Below are positions 1-12,034 of a DNA stretch of 64,000 bases, piece after piece. The DNA comes from Diphasiastrum complanatum (taxonomy: Eukaryota > Streptophyta > Lycopodiopsida > Lycopodiales > Lycopodiaceae). The notes below the pieces were generated by a model. That model did not search any database and was not told the DNA's origin. It saw only the letters and a program-made list of their open reading frames with translations. Position 1 is the stretch's first letter. Each line of letters opens with the position of its first letter. The DNA is taken from positions 1-64,000 of the forward strand of contig MU832560.1 of NCBI GenBank assembly GCA_029204225.1, read 5' to 3'. A program made the translations under genes and the position numbers.

Positions 1-90
<90 letters not shown>
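1..90. repeat. (GA)n microsatellite
   Basis: Almost pure GA dinucleotide repeat with one interruption near position 47. It runs off the left edge of the window, so its full length is unknown. Confidence 0.97.
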
Positions 91-95
<5 letters not shown>

Positions 96-239
96 TTCAT
101 TAATGTCTTTTCCATGCCAAAAGGCATATAAGACTGAAGAGGTAGTACAACAGAGTAAATGGAACTTGGACGAGACAGTGTCGTCAACAGAAAACTAGAC
201 TCAAACTAAAACGTAAAACGTAAATTGCTATGTAAAGAA

Positions 240-1069
240 AGCTCATCTCTCATGCAGGGAGAGGAAATAAATGGTCGTAGCTCAAAACATCTCTCACGTA
301 GGAGGGAGAAGAATCTGAAATTTTAAGTTATGCAATTTTAACCAAGATAGGGCGTCCATCTCAAAAGAGAGTCCGGAAACCATTGGCCTTAGCATCTGCA
401 ATAATTTTCTTTCTCTCAGTCCATTGAATGGGTGTCAATCTTCATCCATAAAAATAGTACACCCCTTTAGGCAGCCTCTTTTACGCAAAACCTTTTGACA
501 AAGCAAAACATCCGAAACACTGGAGCTTACCCACCCAAGCAACAAATATGACATCCTCTTTGAGACCAAAGGTGGAAAGAATAAAAGCATTTGCCTCAGC
601 CACGAGGTCCTTACCCGCAAAAGAGGCTCCCTAACCCTAACATTGAGGGCATTGAGATCTCGTTTTTCATGTTCTTGAATAGATTTAGAAATAACCTACT
701 TAGAACCTTGAGCATGTCGGCCCAAGAACTCTTCGATTGTTGAAGTTGCTACTCCAAGGAGTGAACCCGTTCTTGCAGCTGCTTTGCCATGTCTTCTAAA
801 TTCGCATTGTCGTTTCCTTCTTCCTCTTCATCTGATTCTAGTTCATTCTTGAGGTAAGTAACATAAACCTCAAGAATGCCAACTTTGCCCTGTAGGGCCA
901 AGACCGTGTTCTCCAGAGTGGAGATTTGGAATGCTTGTTTCTTGATGATCGCAAGCAAAGGATGCATTGTCCTCATGAAGAGGGATTTGGAGCCGTAGTA
1001 GGGATGGTTGAGAAAACAAAAGGAGAAGGGGGAGGGGTTTTCTTCCCCTTCCGATTCATTGATTGCCAA
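240..1069 (-). pseudogene. Decayed, unrecognised retroelement reading frame (element P)
   Basis: A 106-codon open frame at 749-1069 starts with Met and has an acidic, heptad-like C-terminal half (LENTVLALQGKVGILEV, then ELESDEEEE). Further along the minus strand, a frame at about 240-620 stays protein-like through several stops (for example EANAFILSTFGLKEDVIF, then TPIQWTERKKIIADAK). Those stops are TAA or TGA where CAA or CGA would fit. The block lies just downstream of a minus-strand copia primer site at 1314-1325, so it is probably the gag or leader coding part of that element. I recognise no family. Position and decay pattern are seen; gag identity is inference. Confidence 0.4.
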
Positions 1070-1313
1070 TCAGCCATAATGGTCAGGAAGGTACAAGGAT
1101 GGTCCAGAAGAGAGAGGGAGGGACAGAAGAGAGAGAGAGGGACGGTGATGGAGGGATAGGAGAGAGGGACATCGATGGAGGGACTAGATCAGCAAGGGAC
1201 AAGGGACATGGGGCAGTGGTCAGCCTGGGCAGCAAGGGACCTTGGATGAGAATACTAGTTGAATACCACCAAGCTCCAATGAAAAGCACCACCTCTCCAA
1301 GCCTGTAAGCCTT

Positions 1314-1325
1314 GCTCTGATACCA
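1314..1325 (-). promoter_or_regulatory. Primer binding site for initiator-Met tRNA (element P)
   Basis: The minus strand reads TGGTATCAGAGC, the usual plant Ty1/copia minus-strand primer site. It marks the inner edge of a 5' LTR to its right. Confidence 0.8.
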
Positions 1326-1774
1326 CTATAAGGGAAGCTTCTTAAATCCTGCTTACAAATCCTAAGCACAAAAGGATAACACACTATGGAGAAACCACCC
1401 AACCAAGTAGAAGCATCCAATCAATCTCTAGAAGCCTCACCCCCAAGCCAAGGAACAAGAAGCATGAATGTAGAGTGAGAGCCTGGCAATGAATCAAGAA
1501 CCATGATGAGAAGTAGGACGAGTTTGGTCCTCTTATATAGAGCCTAATGCATCCTGGGCACATAGCCATGCATAGCCCTATGTTCCCTATACATAGATTC
1601 ACCTAGAATAGAGTCCTATGCATGGACCAACTATTCATAGAATTGCTATTGATAACTCTACACATGCATACATTGTCTCATTACCTTGTCTAAACTCCAC
1701 TTAGTGTGTTCTAGGCCTCACAAGGATATTAGTAACTTTTGGGTCACGTCGAGTATGACATGACATAACTAACA
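1326..1774 (-). repeat. Putative 5' LTR of element P
   Basis: This stretch lies between the primer site and a minus-strand TGTTAGTTATG at 1774, a plausible LTR start. No second copy is in the window, so the outer border is a guess. The inner end lacks the usual CA. Confidence 0.4.
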
Positions 1775-1839
1775 GCTTGTTTCATTGGAGTATCATGTAT
1801 CCAAGACTAGGAGTATACTATATCCTATGTACTGGTCAT

Positions 1840-2716
<877 letters not shown>

Positions 2717-2988
2717 ACTTAGAATTTGCTTTGCACAGGAACACAGATCATGCTACACAGTAACACAGACAAAAAAACACTCTCCACAACAAGCTCACAT
2801 AGCAACTGTATTTCTCAAAATGAAATTATAATGTACATATAGTTGTTCACTCAGGCAACCCATGCATGACCCAGGCTGCCATTGGCGGGACGCGTGTCCC
2901 GTCGACTTGCCTCGTGGCGAGGCCAACTAATCCTTTTCCACTGATACCCACAGTACAGTAACACAATGATTCTACTTTAATTCTAACT
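2717..2988 (-). repeat. 3' LTR of element A
   Basis: About 272 bp, colinear with both LTRs of element B in reverse orientation. Minus-strand termini are AGTTAGAATT and AATTCTAAGT, near-perfect inverted repeats that lack the usual TG...CA. A purine tract (GGGAGAG) lies just outside, as expected for plus-strand priming. Confidence 0.9.
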
Positions 2989-3041
2989 CTCTCCCTTAAA
3001 GTAGAGTCACTTTTTGTACAGTCATATACATAGTTTTAAAG

Positions 3042-3549
3042 TCAACAAACGTTAAGTACAGAAAGCTTTGATCTAAATTTATCAAACTTTTCTCTAGTAA
3101 GTGGTTTAGTAAAAATATCAGCTAGTTGTTCTTCTGTGCTACAATGAATAACATGAATTTCACGACTCAGCAACCTCTCACGTATGAAGTGATACTGAAT
3201 CTCAATGTGTTTAGTTCTCGCATGGAACACTGGATTCTTTGCTAGCTAAATGCCACTCTGATTGTCGCTATGTAAAGTCGTGGGATTTTTCTGCTTCATG
3301 CCAATTTCTTCCAAGATTTGTCTCAACCATATAGCTTCTTGTGCTGCACTACACATTGCCTTATACTCTTCTTCTGTGGTGGAAAGAGCAATTGTACTTT
3401 GCTTCTTACTAGACCAGGAAAAGCAACTACCACAAAACTGGAATATATATCCTGTGGTGGATCTACGATCATCATAGTCACCTCCCCAATCCGCATCCAC
3501 ATAGCCACACAACTCAGGTAAACCATCATGCTTCCTGTAAAACCAGCTC
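3042..3549 (-). pseudogene. Copia RNase H remnant (element A)
   Basis: Two adjacent frames hold the C-terminal RNase H domain: CGYVDADWGGDYDDRRSTTG with SKKQSTIALST at 3246-3537, then FHARTKHIEIQYHF and ADIFTKPL at 3042-3230. The catalytic Asp of LHSDNQS is present. A stop separates the two parts. The N-terminal side is fused to gag at about 3545, so reverse transcriptase is absent. Family identity is firm; it is not functional. Confidence 0.88.
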
Positions 3550-3990
3550 CACATCACGTATGCGTTCACCAATAGAATGCAGTTCATCTCTCATTGTCTT
3601 GATTCTAGTCATGTACGTCTGAATGTGCTCTCCTTGGTCCATGCGTGCACTGTTCAACTTTGACTTCAAAAACATGATTCTTGACGGATTTGACATCTCG
3701 AATTGCTCCTTTAGCACATCCCATGCCTGTCTGGGTGTAATAGCTTCACAAATGTGGGTAATGATGTGATCCTTCAGTAACAAGTTAATGAAGGTCAAAG
3801 CTTTCCTCATATTTTTGTCGAACACTTTGATGTCTGCTTCATTTGGCGGCCTTCTCTCATCACCTGTGATGACTTCCCACACGTCTTTCTCCATCAATAT
3901 CTTTTTCATTTTGAATTTCCACACTGCATAGTTGGAAATCCTGTCCAATTTGCTACTTTCACTCAAAATGGACTCTCCCATGTTTGCCAT
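3550..3990 (-). pseudogene. Copia gag fragment (element A)
   Basis: From the Met at 3990 the frame shows the plant copia gag (UBN2-type) pattern: KLDRISNYAVWKFKMKKIL near residue 14, AWDVLKEQFEMSN near residue 88, then KLNSARMDQGEHIQTYM. It is cut after about 147 residues, before any zinc knuckle, by the deletion that joins it to RNase H. Confidence 0.85.
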
Positions 3991-4799
3991 CGCAAAACTG
4001 CTTAAAACTTCTGCCTTAGGCTAAGAACAGTATGCGGAGGCCAACAGTGATGTCAGAAGTTGAGAATAATGACATGCACTTTTTCCCTTACCAAGCCACT
4101 CGCCGCTTTTCCACCAATTTGAAAGCCAAATCGGCGTCGCCTTCCGAAATGCACTCAGTCGTCAACTCCCAACAACGTGCCCAGTGGACTGAAGAAATCA
4201 CTTCTGGCGTACTCTGAACACGTTCTCCACTGCAATCACTCTATTTTGTTGTACCGTACTTGCACGTACAGTCTGGGTGCCCTTCGTTTGGAGGTTATAG
4301 CCTTTCGTTTGGGTCAAAACGGACAAAGGACCCAAAAATAGGGACTTTTCTAGTTTTTGAACTGTTTCTTTACCTTGAAGAAACTTCACACTTCACTTGT
4401 GAAGGGACCCAGCTCAACTTTCAGTATGAAAATTTCTAATGAAATTGAAGGCCAGAATGCACTTCACTTCTTTAGGGCCCTGTTCAAAGCTCATCCAATG
4501 GCTTGTGGTCCAAATTTCTCTCCCATCAGAAGTTCTGGACCGTCGATTCATTTGACACCTCATCCAAAGGTCCAAACTGCACCTGGGCATTGAACCGCGC
4601 TCCTACAGTCGCTATGGTCTTCGAGACACTACAGTATCATCGCGTTGGGCGCGCGAACATCCCGCAACCTCCCTGTCTGCGGCCGCGCCTCCCCACTCTC
4701 AAAAATGTCAGATCTAACTCGCCTGTGGATCGTTTTGAGCACAATCTAAGGCCTGGAGCAGGGTTGCCCTACTGATTCTAAGACTGAGAGTGTTCAGTC

Positions 4800-5286
4800 A
4801 AGAAATTTCATGGAAAAACGATGATTTTAGCTCAATTTGACAAAGTGGCTTTTTTCACTTTTTTACCGCAAATCTGCTAGGTTAACTGTCTGGAGACAAA
4901 TCTTTGACATAAACCTCAGAATCTCTCCGTGGCTGGTTGACAATGTAATTAGCTTCCTTCTTGTCCTTACGGCATCCAAAACGGTGCGCAAACAGCGAAG
5001 AAATCACCAGTTATGTATAAAAAAACCGTAACCCCAAGCCCGGTTTCAATTTTCAGCTGGCTTCAAAATTGTCTTCACCAAATTTTTTCCTACCTAATGC
5101 TATGCACAGGCTAATAATCTCTTTGTTGAGCTTAGCAAGCCTCTATAAATTAGAAACCGTGCACTAGTGCTTCTCTTTCCGTCTTTAACCCGTCGTAAAC
5201 CCCGAACTCTCAAAAGCCAGTTCTCCCAAAGCTCTCTTCAACGGCGATGTTGTACTGTGTACACTCCCTGTATGGCTCTGATACCA
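4800..5286 (-). promoter_or_regulatory. Leader and primer site of element A
   Basis: The minus strand reads TGGTATCAGAGCC at 5286-5274, complementary to initiator-Met tRNA. The leader to about 4800 is colinear with 8198-8670 of element B. On the strand antisense to the element it keeps an open frame (about 4837-5031) shared with B. Confidence 0.8.
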
Positions 5287-5380
5287 ACTTAGAATTTGCT
5301 TTGCACAGGAACACAGATCATGCTACACATCAACACAGACAGAAAAACACTCTCCACAACAAGCTCACATAGCAACTGTA
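5287..5380 (-). repeat. Truncated 5' LTR of element A
   Basis: Only the last 94 bp of the LTR remain. Identity with 2717-2810 stops sharply at 5380, where an unrelated reverse-transcriptase frame begins. Confidence 0.85.
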
Positions 5381-5911
5381 ATCGAGTAGCCATTTGTATC
5401 GAATCTGAGTATGCTTGCCATATTTGAAAGTAGAGCGAATTAGCTTATTCATGATAGTCTTTAGGCCCTCAGGACCGTCAAGTGGAATGTTTTCATAACA
5501 TTTAGAAATATTAGTAGACCACATATGATAGATGTGCTTAGGCATATTGAGATAGAAATCATTAGATGCATCACACTGCCAAAAAAGAGTAGTATCCACA
5601 TTTAGGTAGCTCTTGTATGTGTTTGCTTTAAGGCTTGCAATTTCCATCAGGAAAGGATGTAGCATACCAAAAACTCCTGTTAGGAAAATAGCAAGATGGC
5701 TGAAACAGCAGTCATGGGCATTGGTGATCCATCTGAAAGATTCTTTATGCACTTTATATGTGCATAGGAGATAAGGTAATTTGTTGTTTCCTATAAGCTC
5801 AACCGGTAGTAAATCGCTTAGCTTACTATTGATGATTTGCAAAGCAATAGGCACAAAATTATTTGAGTTATCATGAAAGGGTTTGAAGTGTGCCAAGTCT
5901 ATTAATAGCAA
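5381..5911 (-). pseudogene. Reverse transcriptase fragment, possibly Penelope-like
   Basis: About 177 codons of open frame are unlike the copia or gypsy enzymes here. Visible blocks are LPYLLCTYKVHKESFRWITN (fingers: a K-x-HK then R-x-I/L pattern) and KCYENIPLDGPEGL, which resembles the (S/C)-Y-x-N-I-P block of Penelope-like and telomerase-related enzymes. No YxDD box is reached: the frame runs into element A's cut LTR at 5380, so the palm C-terminus is lost. The assignment rests on recalled motif patterns. A group II or other non-LTR enzyme is possible. Confidence 0.45.
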
Positions 5912-7917
5912 GTTTTCCTACAAAGTGTATACAAAGAAGACACGAGTTATGTTGCGCTTTGTCTATACCATTGATATACAAGTATTTGGTAAGCCATAGG
6001 CGTTCATACAATATAAACTTTTAAAATTCTTACCCCCACCCCCTGGGTCACCTCATTCAGAATTCCCTCAACCTTGGCCCTTTAACCTAACTAAGGTTTA
6101 AAGTTTGAACCCTAAATCATGGTTCAGAGTCCCAAATTTCGAACTCTATTACTTTCTTCCCCCTTGCTCTATATCATTACCTTAATACCTCTCTATACCC
6201 AAGGGCCAAGTCCCGACTCCCAATGGGGCAAATTCCCGACCCTAAACCCTACCTGGCTCCTATGTAGTAAAACATTCAACAAACATTTTTGAGCACCCAG
6301 AACACCTTTATTATGCCTGAAACTAGCCTATTCATGCTTTGGAATCAAAAACATTACCATCTGGCATGTTTCCATGCAGTGGGAATCAACACGGACAAGT
6401 TTTACAAACAAAAACAAAAAAAGCGAACGATTCTTTTTCGATTCTTATTTCAGAATCGGTCCTAGGTCTGAATCGTCCAATTCATTCTGATTTGTACGAT
6501 TCTTAAAACCTATGAAAGAGATAAAAATGAACTACCACACAAGATATTATGAAAAAAATAAAAAATTAAAAAATTAAAAACAACTCAAGAAATAAAGATA
6601 GACAGACGGAAGATTTGTAAAATAGAATTTGGTCATCAGATGATGTTGATGGCTCTGTTGAGTTTGAAAATAGCTACTACATAAATTTGAACTAGATCAA
6701 ACAATGACAAATGATTACACTCGTGATTGGGTACTACGTAGAGTTTTTTTCAAAAGGCTTTTAGTTGAATAGAGCTTCCACAACCTTGAATCCATCGTGG
6801 CACGAAAAGCTTAGTTCGTCTTTCATTGCTAGGGAAGTTCCCTCGACACTCCTATCTTCAAGGTGTCATATTTCTTTCCTCCCTCTACCCTGTGGGCCAT
6901 TTGCAGCTTTATCAGGTTTTCAATGCGTCACATCTAATCCGGCCACAATGCTAAGCCTCCACCTTCCGCCTATGTGTGAAGATATGGTGGTGGAAGAATG
7001 CTTCTTCCAGCCACAAAGTGAGGAGAAGTTGCTATCTTCGATGCTCTAGCTTTTGGAAAGATTTGAATATGCCCTAATATTCAGATTAAAAAATCTTGGC
7101 TATTTTTAAACAAGACATTCTGTAGTGCCATTGCTACGAAAAAATCAGCTAACACCACAACAACTCAAGGTTAGACTTTTCCATAGTTCAAACTAATGAT
7201 CTCCCTCTTCACAAATTTTTTCTTTAGCTCGAATCTCGAGGATCTGTTGACAATTGAAGTAGAAAGCGTCAAGAAAAACCTCCATGCCCTCCCACCTTAA
7301 TAGCACCGTGTCTTGCAATTCAAGAGTGTTGGATTTCATCCCTAGGCATGCTCCACCAAAGTTATATTAAGAGGACAACATGTCAAAAAGTTGCTTGTAC
7401 AACTACTCCACGCTGCATCTTCCTTGTTGATGATAGTTTTGGAGAGACTCTAACAGGAATCCGTAGCCTAGATCTATAGTAATTATGCCATCACATTCAC
7501 AAATAGAAACTTGTTGAGGAGCTCTCCACTCATTGAGAAATTATCGTTGCTCTCGATACTTCCAAGGTGGCTTTGTGTTTTTTTTATCTTCTTTTGTAGA
7601 TTAATTATATGCATAGCATCATAATGTTACTTCCATTGTTGTCAGCTCCTCTTCCCTACTCAAGATTATGTTTCAGAGTTCGCTAGTTGTCAAATTGGAA
7701 GGTTAAAGTCTTAGGCGACGCCATAATAATTTTTTCGATATATATGCTAACTCTCGTTGGTCCTACTTCTCTAGTTCATTGTGGGCGGATATCTTGGAAC
7801 TCTAAAGAATTGGTAACTCTCCGTGCTCATGCAAGCTGCTTCCTCCGATCTGACAGTATCTTGTCATCACCTTCTCCAATCGCAATGTTTTATCTCAAAT
7901 CACCTCCTCTTCATGTT
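5912..7917. other. Intergenic, nothing recognised
   Basis: AT-rich sequence. Around 6040-6260 it is rich in imperfect CCCTAA/AACCCTAA-like words, but not as a tandem array. Open frames at 6765-7049 and 7687-7923 lack recognisable motifs. Element B starts at the right edge. Confidence 0.55.
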
Positions 7918-7922
7918 GATTG

Positions 7923-8197
7923 AGTTAGAATTAAAGTAGAATCATTGTGCTACTGTACTGTGGGTCCTATTAGTTGAAAAGGATCAGTTTCCCTCGCCAT
8001 GAGGCAAGTCGACGGAACACGCGTCCCGCCAACGGCAACCTGGGTCATGCATGGGTTGCCTGAGTGAACAACTATATGTACAGTGTAATTTCATTTTTGA
8101 GAAATACAGTTGCTATGTGAGCTTGTTGTGGAGAGTGTTTTTAGTCTATGTTACTGTGTAGCATGATCTGTGTTCTTGTTCGAAGCAAAATCTAAGT
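7923..8197 (+). repeat. 5' LTR of element B
   Basis: Starts AGTTAGAATT and ends TCTAAGT directly before the primer site. It matches 11334-11608 almost base for base, with scattered substitutions that imply some age since insertion. Confidence 0.92.
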
Positions 8198-8210
8198 TGG
8201 TATCAGAGCC
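8198..8210 (+). promoter_or_regulatory. Primer binding site of element B
   Basis: TGGTATCAGAGCC, complementary to the 3' end of initiator-Met tRNA, immediately after the LTR. Confidence 0.92.
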
Positions 8211-8680
8211 GTATAGGGAGTGTACACAGTACAACATCGTCGTTGAAGAGAGCTTCTGGAGAACCGTCTTAGGAGAGCTGGGGTTTACGGCGGGTTAAAG
8301 ACGGAAAGAGAAGCACTGGTGCACAGTTTCTAGTTTATAGAGGCTTTCCAAGCTCAACAGAGGGATTATTAGCCTGTGCATAGGATCAGACAGGAAAAAA
8401 TTTGGTGAAAAATTGACAATTTTGAAGCCAGTTGAAAATTGAAACCGGGTTTGGGGTTACGGTTTTCTACACATAACTCATGATTTCTTCGTTGTCTGTG
8501 CACCGTTTTGGATGCCATAAGGACAGGAAAGAAGCTAATTACATTGTCAACCAGCCATGGAGAGATTCTGAGGTTTATGTTAGAGATTTGTCTCCAGACA
8601 GTTAACCTAGCAGATTTGTGGTAAAAGGTGAAAAAAGCCACTTTGTCAAGTTGAGCTAAAATCATCGTTTCTCCTCGATG

Positions 8681-9748
8681 TGCGAATCATGTGTATATGG
8701 GAAGCAGCATTGAGAAAAGTTCAATAAAGGTGGTGTTGCAAGAGCAAAGAACATCCTGGATTTAATCCACACAGATTTATGCGGGCCTATGAGGACCATG
8801 TCCTTAGGTAAAGCCTTCCATTTCATGACCTTTATTGATGATATGTCACGTAAGACGTGGATCTACTTCTTGAAAAAGAAATCAGATGCATTTGACAATT
8901 TCAAGAGCTTCAAAGCATTGGTCGAAAATCAGAAAGGTAGGAAGATCAAAGTCCTAAGATCAGATAGTGGAGGTGAGTACAAGTCTAATGACTTCAATTA
9001 TCTTTGTGATCAATGTGGGATCAAAAGACAATTTACGCAAGCTCATACTCCCGCTCTCAATAGTGTAGTTGAGCGCAAGAATCGTACAATTGTGGAAAGT
9101 GCCAGATTTATGCTAGCTGAGATGAAACTGCCAAAAGATTTTTGGTCAGAAGCATGCAGTATGGCAGTCTATCTTCAAAATAGAAGTCCTACCATTGCCA
9201 TACCAAAGATAACACCTGAGGAAGCATTCACAAAGGTGAACCACTTGCAAATCTCTGGATGTAAGGCCTTTGTACACATTCCTAAGGAAGAGAGACGTAA
9301 ACTTGATGTAAAAGCTATCAAGTGTATATTCCTAGGATATGATGATCATGTGAAGGGCTATAGATATTTTGATCCGGTGGAAAACAAAATCCATGGAAGC
9401 CGTGATGTTATCTTTGATGAATCCAAGATGTATGAAGACGAGAATGCTGAGAAGATAGATACATCCAGTGGGAAAGATGGTGTAGTGAGGATACCACCTG
9501 ATGATGATCCATTCATTGACCTTTCGAGTGATGAATATAAGGATGCATCTCAAGATACTACTACTCAACCTCAAGAGACAGGTTGGAGATGTAGAGACAA
9601 ACCTTTTGGTGCAAGAAGGATTGAAGTTGCAGGTGACAAACACAAGGAGAAGGATGTACCATGGGATACATTTTCACCAAGAAGCCGATCACTTGACAGG
9701 AAGCTCCCTAAGTGGTGTCGGAGAGCCGCGACATGGATGACTTTCTAG
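8681..9748 (+). pseudogene. Copia integrase (element B)
   Basis: The frame begins inside the zinc-binding module (CESCVYGKQH, then a TGA) and continues open from 8789. DDE triad: Asp in LIHTDLCGPM, Asp in VLRSDSGGEY, and Glu in LNSVVERKNRT. The C-terminal integrase block (HLQISGCKAFVHIPKEERRK, then FLGYDDHVKGYRYFDP) follows, and then an acidic linker. All three catalytic residues are kept, but the HHCC module has lost its N-terminal half to the deletion that removed gag and protease. Confidence 0.92.
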
Positions 9749-10593
9749 GATCATCTAGCCAAGGAGAGCTACGAAGATCAACAAGAGAGAAGACACAACA
9801 TGAAAGGTATGAAGCAAATTATGCTCTCTTATCTAGCATTATTCAAAGAAAAGAACCTTCGACTTATGGTGAAGCAAATGATGATGACATTTGGGTCAAG
9901 GCCATGGGAGAGGAGATGGAGTCAATTGCTAAGCATAGCACATGGGACTTAGTAGAACTACCAGTTGGCAAGAAACTCATTGGTTGCAAATGGGTATACA
10001 GGACTAAGTACCATGCAGATGGAAGTATAACAAAGCACAAGGCAAGATTGGTGATCAAAGGGTATGCACAAAGTAAAGGTATCGACTATGAGGAGACCTT
10101 TGCGCCAGTATGTAAGTGGAATACTCTATGTCTACTAGTTGCTTTAGCTTCACATTTTGGTTGGCCTTTGCATCAAATAGATGTGAAATCTGCTTTTCTA
10201 AATGGTGAGTTAGAAGAAGAGGTGTTCATGGATCAACCTGAAGGCTTTGTAGCGAAGGGATAGGAGAATAAAGTATGTCGCTTGAAGAAAGCCCTTTATG
10301 GTCTTAAACAGGCACCACGTGCGTGGTATAGTAGGATTGATGCCTACTTTCGTTCAAAGGGGATGGTGAGAACACATTCTGATCCAAATATATATGTCTT
10401 ATGCCTTGATGGTATGGTTGCTTTGGTTGCTCTTTATGTTGATGACTTGATTATTACGGGAAATAATCAAGAGATGATAGATATGATCAAGAAAGACCTC
10501 ATGGAACAATTCGAGATGACAGATCTCAGCCTAATGCATTATTGCCTTGGAGTAGAAGTGTGGCAAAAAGGACACGAAGTGGGACACAGCTGA
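9712..10593 (+). pseudogene. Copia reverse transcriptase (element B)
   Basis: The 9712 frame overlaps the integrase frame by a one-base shift and carries CKWVYRTKYHADGSITKHKA, the DYEETFAPV block and DVKSAFLNGELEEEVFMDQP. An in-frame TAG at 10261-10263, where CAG would fit, interrupts it. The continuation carries KALYGLKQAPRAWY and the catalytic box YVDDLIITGN. The frame ends after the CLGVEV block at 10593. Core residues are intact, but the frameshift and stop make it a pseudogene. Confidence 0.92.
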
Positions 10594-11272
10594 AGTATGT
10601 CAAAGAGTTGCTACACAGGTTTAGGTTGCAAACCAGTGAATACTCCTATTGGACCAGGTAAAAAGCTTTCTAAGCTTGATGAGTCATAGTCATTTGATGC
10701 TACACTGCATAGGCAGTTAGTAGGGAGCTTGATTTACCTTACCACGACTAGACTAGATATATGCTATGTTGTTGGCATTGTAAGTCAGTTTATGGCAGCA
10801 CCTACGAAAACGCATTGGAAGGCAACTAAACGCATTTTGCGTTATGTGAAAGGCACTTCAGATTATGGCTTGATTTACAGGAAGTATGATGGTTTATCTG
10901 AGTTGTGTGGCTATGTGAATGCGGATTGAGGAGGTAACTATGATGATCATATCCACCATAGGGTATGTGTTCCAGTTTTGTGGTAGTTGCTTTTCCTGGT
11001 CTAGTAAGAAGCAAAGTACAATTGCTCTATCCACCACAGAAGCAGAATATAAGGCAATGTGTAGTGCAGCACAAGAAGCTATATGGTTGAGACAAATCTT
11101 GGAAGAAGTTGGCATGTTGAGATTCAGTATCACTTTATACATGAGAGGCTACTGAGTCGGAAATTCATGTTGTTCATTGTAGTACGGAAGAACAACTAGT
11201 TGATATTTTCACTAAGCCACTTGTTGGAGAAAAGTTTGATAAGTTTAGATCAAAGCTTTCTGTACTTAAAGT
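10594..11272 (+). pseudogene. Copia connection and RNase H (element B)
   Basis: Fragments in shifting frames: RQLVGSLIYLTTTRLDICY, the HWKATKRILRYVKGT block, SKKQSTIALSTTEAEYKAM, then an end resembling ADIFTKPL. Compared with element A, a short piece containing the LHSDNQS catalytic Asp is missing after ILEEVGM (about 11113). A stop replaces the Trp of NADW at 10927-10929. Inactive. Confidence 0.85.
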
Positions 11273-11333
11273 GTGTTAACTTTTAAGCTATGTATATGAC
11301 TGTATAAAAAGTAGACTCTACTTCAAGGGAGAG

Positions 11334-11608
11334 AGTTAGAATTAAAGTACAATCATTGTGCTACTGTATTGTGGGTCCTATCAATTGATAAGGATCAGTT
11401 GGCCTCGCCACGAGGCAAGTCGACGAGACACGCGTCCCGCCAATGGCAACCTGGGTCATGCATGGGTTGCCTGAGTGAATAACTATATGTACAGTGTAAT
11501 TTCATTTTTGAGAAATACAGTTGCTATGTGAGCTTGCTGTGGAGAGTGTTTTCTGTCTGTGTTACTGTGTAGCATGATCTGTGTTCCTGTTCGAAGCAAA
11601 TTCTAAGT
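11334..11608 (+). repeat. 3' LTR of element B
   Basis: 275 bp, matching 7923-8197, followed by the GATTG target duplication at 11609-11613. Confidence 0.92.
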
Positions 11609-11785
11609 GATTGTACATAATTTTAACATAAGTGTGCATGCAATTTTGTTTGATTTTCATGCATTTGCTCTCCAATGCACTAACCTAACAAATTACACCT
11701 ATCGTTCTTGGCACGATACCTGTGTTGCCAAGAAACCAAGAAGATAGCTTACCATAGTACGAAGAAAGAAACACATAGTTAGGAT

Positions 11786-12034
11786 CTATTTTTCAGGTAT
11801 GTTAATCTTGAGAATAGTGATCTCAAAAAGTAATGTTGGAAAATGATGCTCATTGAATTTGTGCTGATAGTTAATCCTTAGAAGTATAATTGTACGAGCG
11901 TAATTGTACGAGCAAGTAAATTCTCTTTTAATTCCATGCTCTCTACAAAATTCATCAAATGTCTTGCTTGCAAACTCACCACCGTTGTCAGTTCTAATGG
12001 CTGACAGGATTAGTCCCTTCCGTTGCTGACACAA
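11786..12034 (-). pseudogene. Copia integrase core fragment, inverted
   Basis: On the minus strand RTDNGGEFASKTFDEFCREH followed by KREFTCSYN is the second-Asp segment of a copia integrase. It stops after about 50 residues and faces away from the plus-strand integrase C-terminus that begins at about 12035. The two parts look like one integrase broken by an inversion. Confidence 0.75.

Larger units (their letters stand above)
2717..5380 (-). mobile_element. Ty1/copia element A, internally deleted
   Basis: Order on the minus strand: partial 5' LTR (5287-5380), primer site (5274-5286), leader, gag (3990 to about 3550), end of RNase H, 3' LTR (2988-2717). Protease, integrase and reverse transcriptase are missing: gag runs directly into RNase H near 3545. 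The leader (about 4800-5273) matches the leader of element B on the other strand, so A and B belong to one family. About 800 bp between leader and gag (3991-4800) has no recognisable coding. A cannot move by itself. Confidence 0.88.
7923..11608 (+). mobile_element. Ty1/copia element B with both LTRs and target duplication
   Basis: Two 275-bp LTRs (7923-8197 and 11334-11608) are flanked by GATTG at 7918-7922 and 11609-11613; the border is ambiguous by one base. A primer site follows the 5' LTR at once (8198-8210), and a purine tract AAGGGAGAG precedes the 3' LTR. The interior holds the leader, integrase, reverse transcriptase and RNase H. Gag and protease are missing: the leader joins integrase at about 8671-8680. 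Same family as element A, which lacks a different part. Stops in the polymerase make it inactive. Confidence 0.93.

Noticed and set aside
630-645. CCCTAACCCTAA, telomere-like words
   Set aside because: Only two units, lying inside a readable minus-strand frame. Too short for an interstitial telomere tract.
6765-7923. Small plus-strand host genes at 6765-7049 and 7687-7923
   Set aside because: Neither has a motif, a conserved partner in the window or a codon pattern distinct from surrounding AT-rich DNA.
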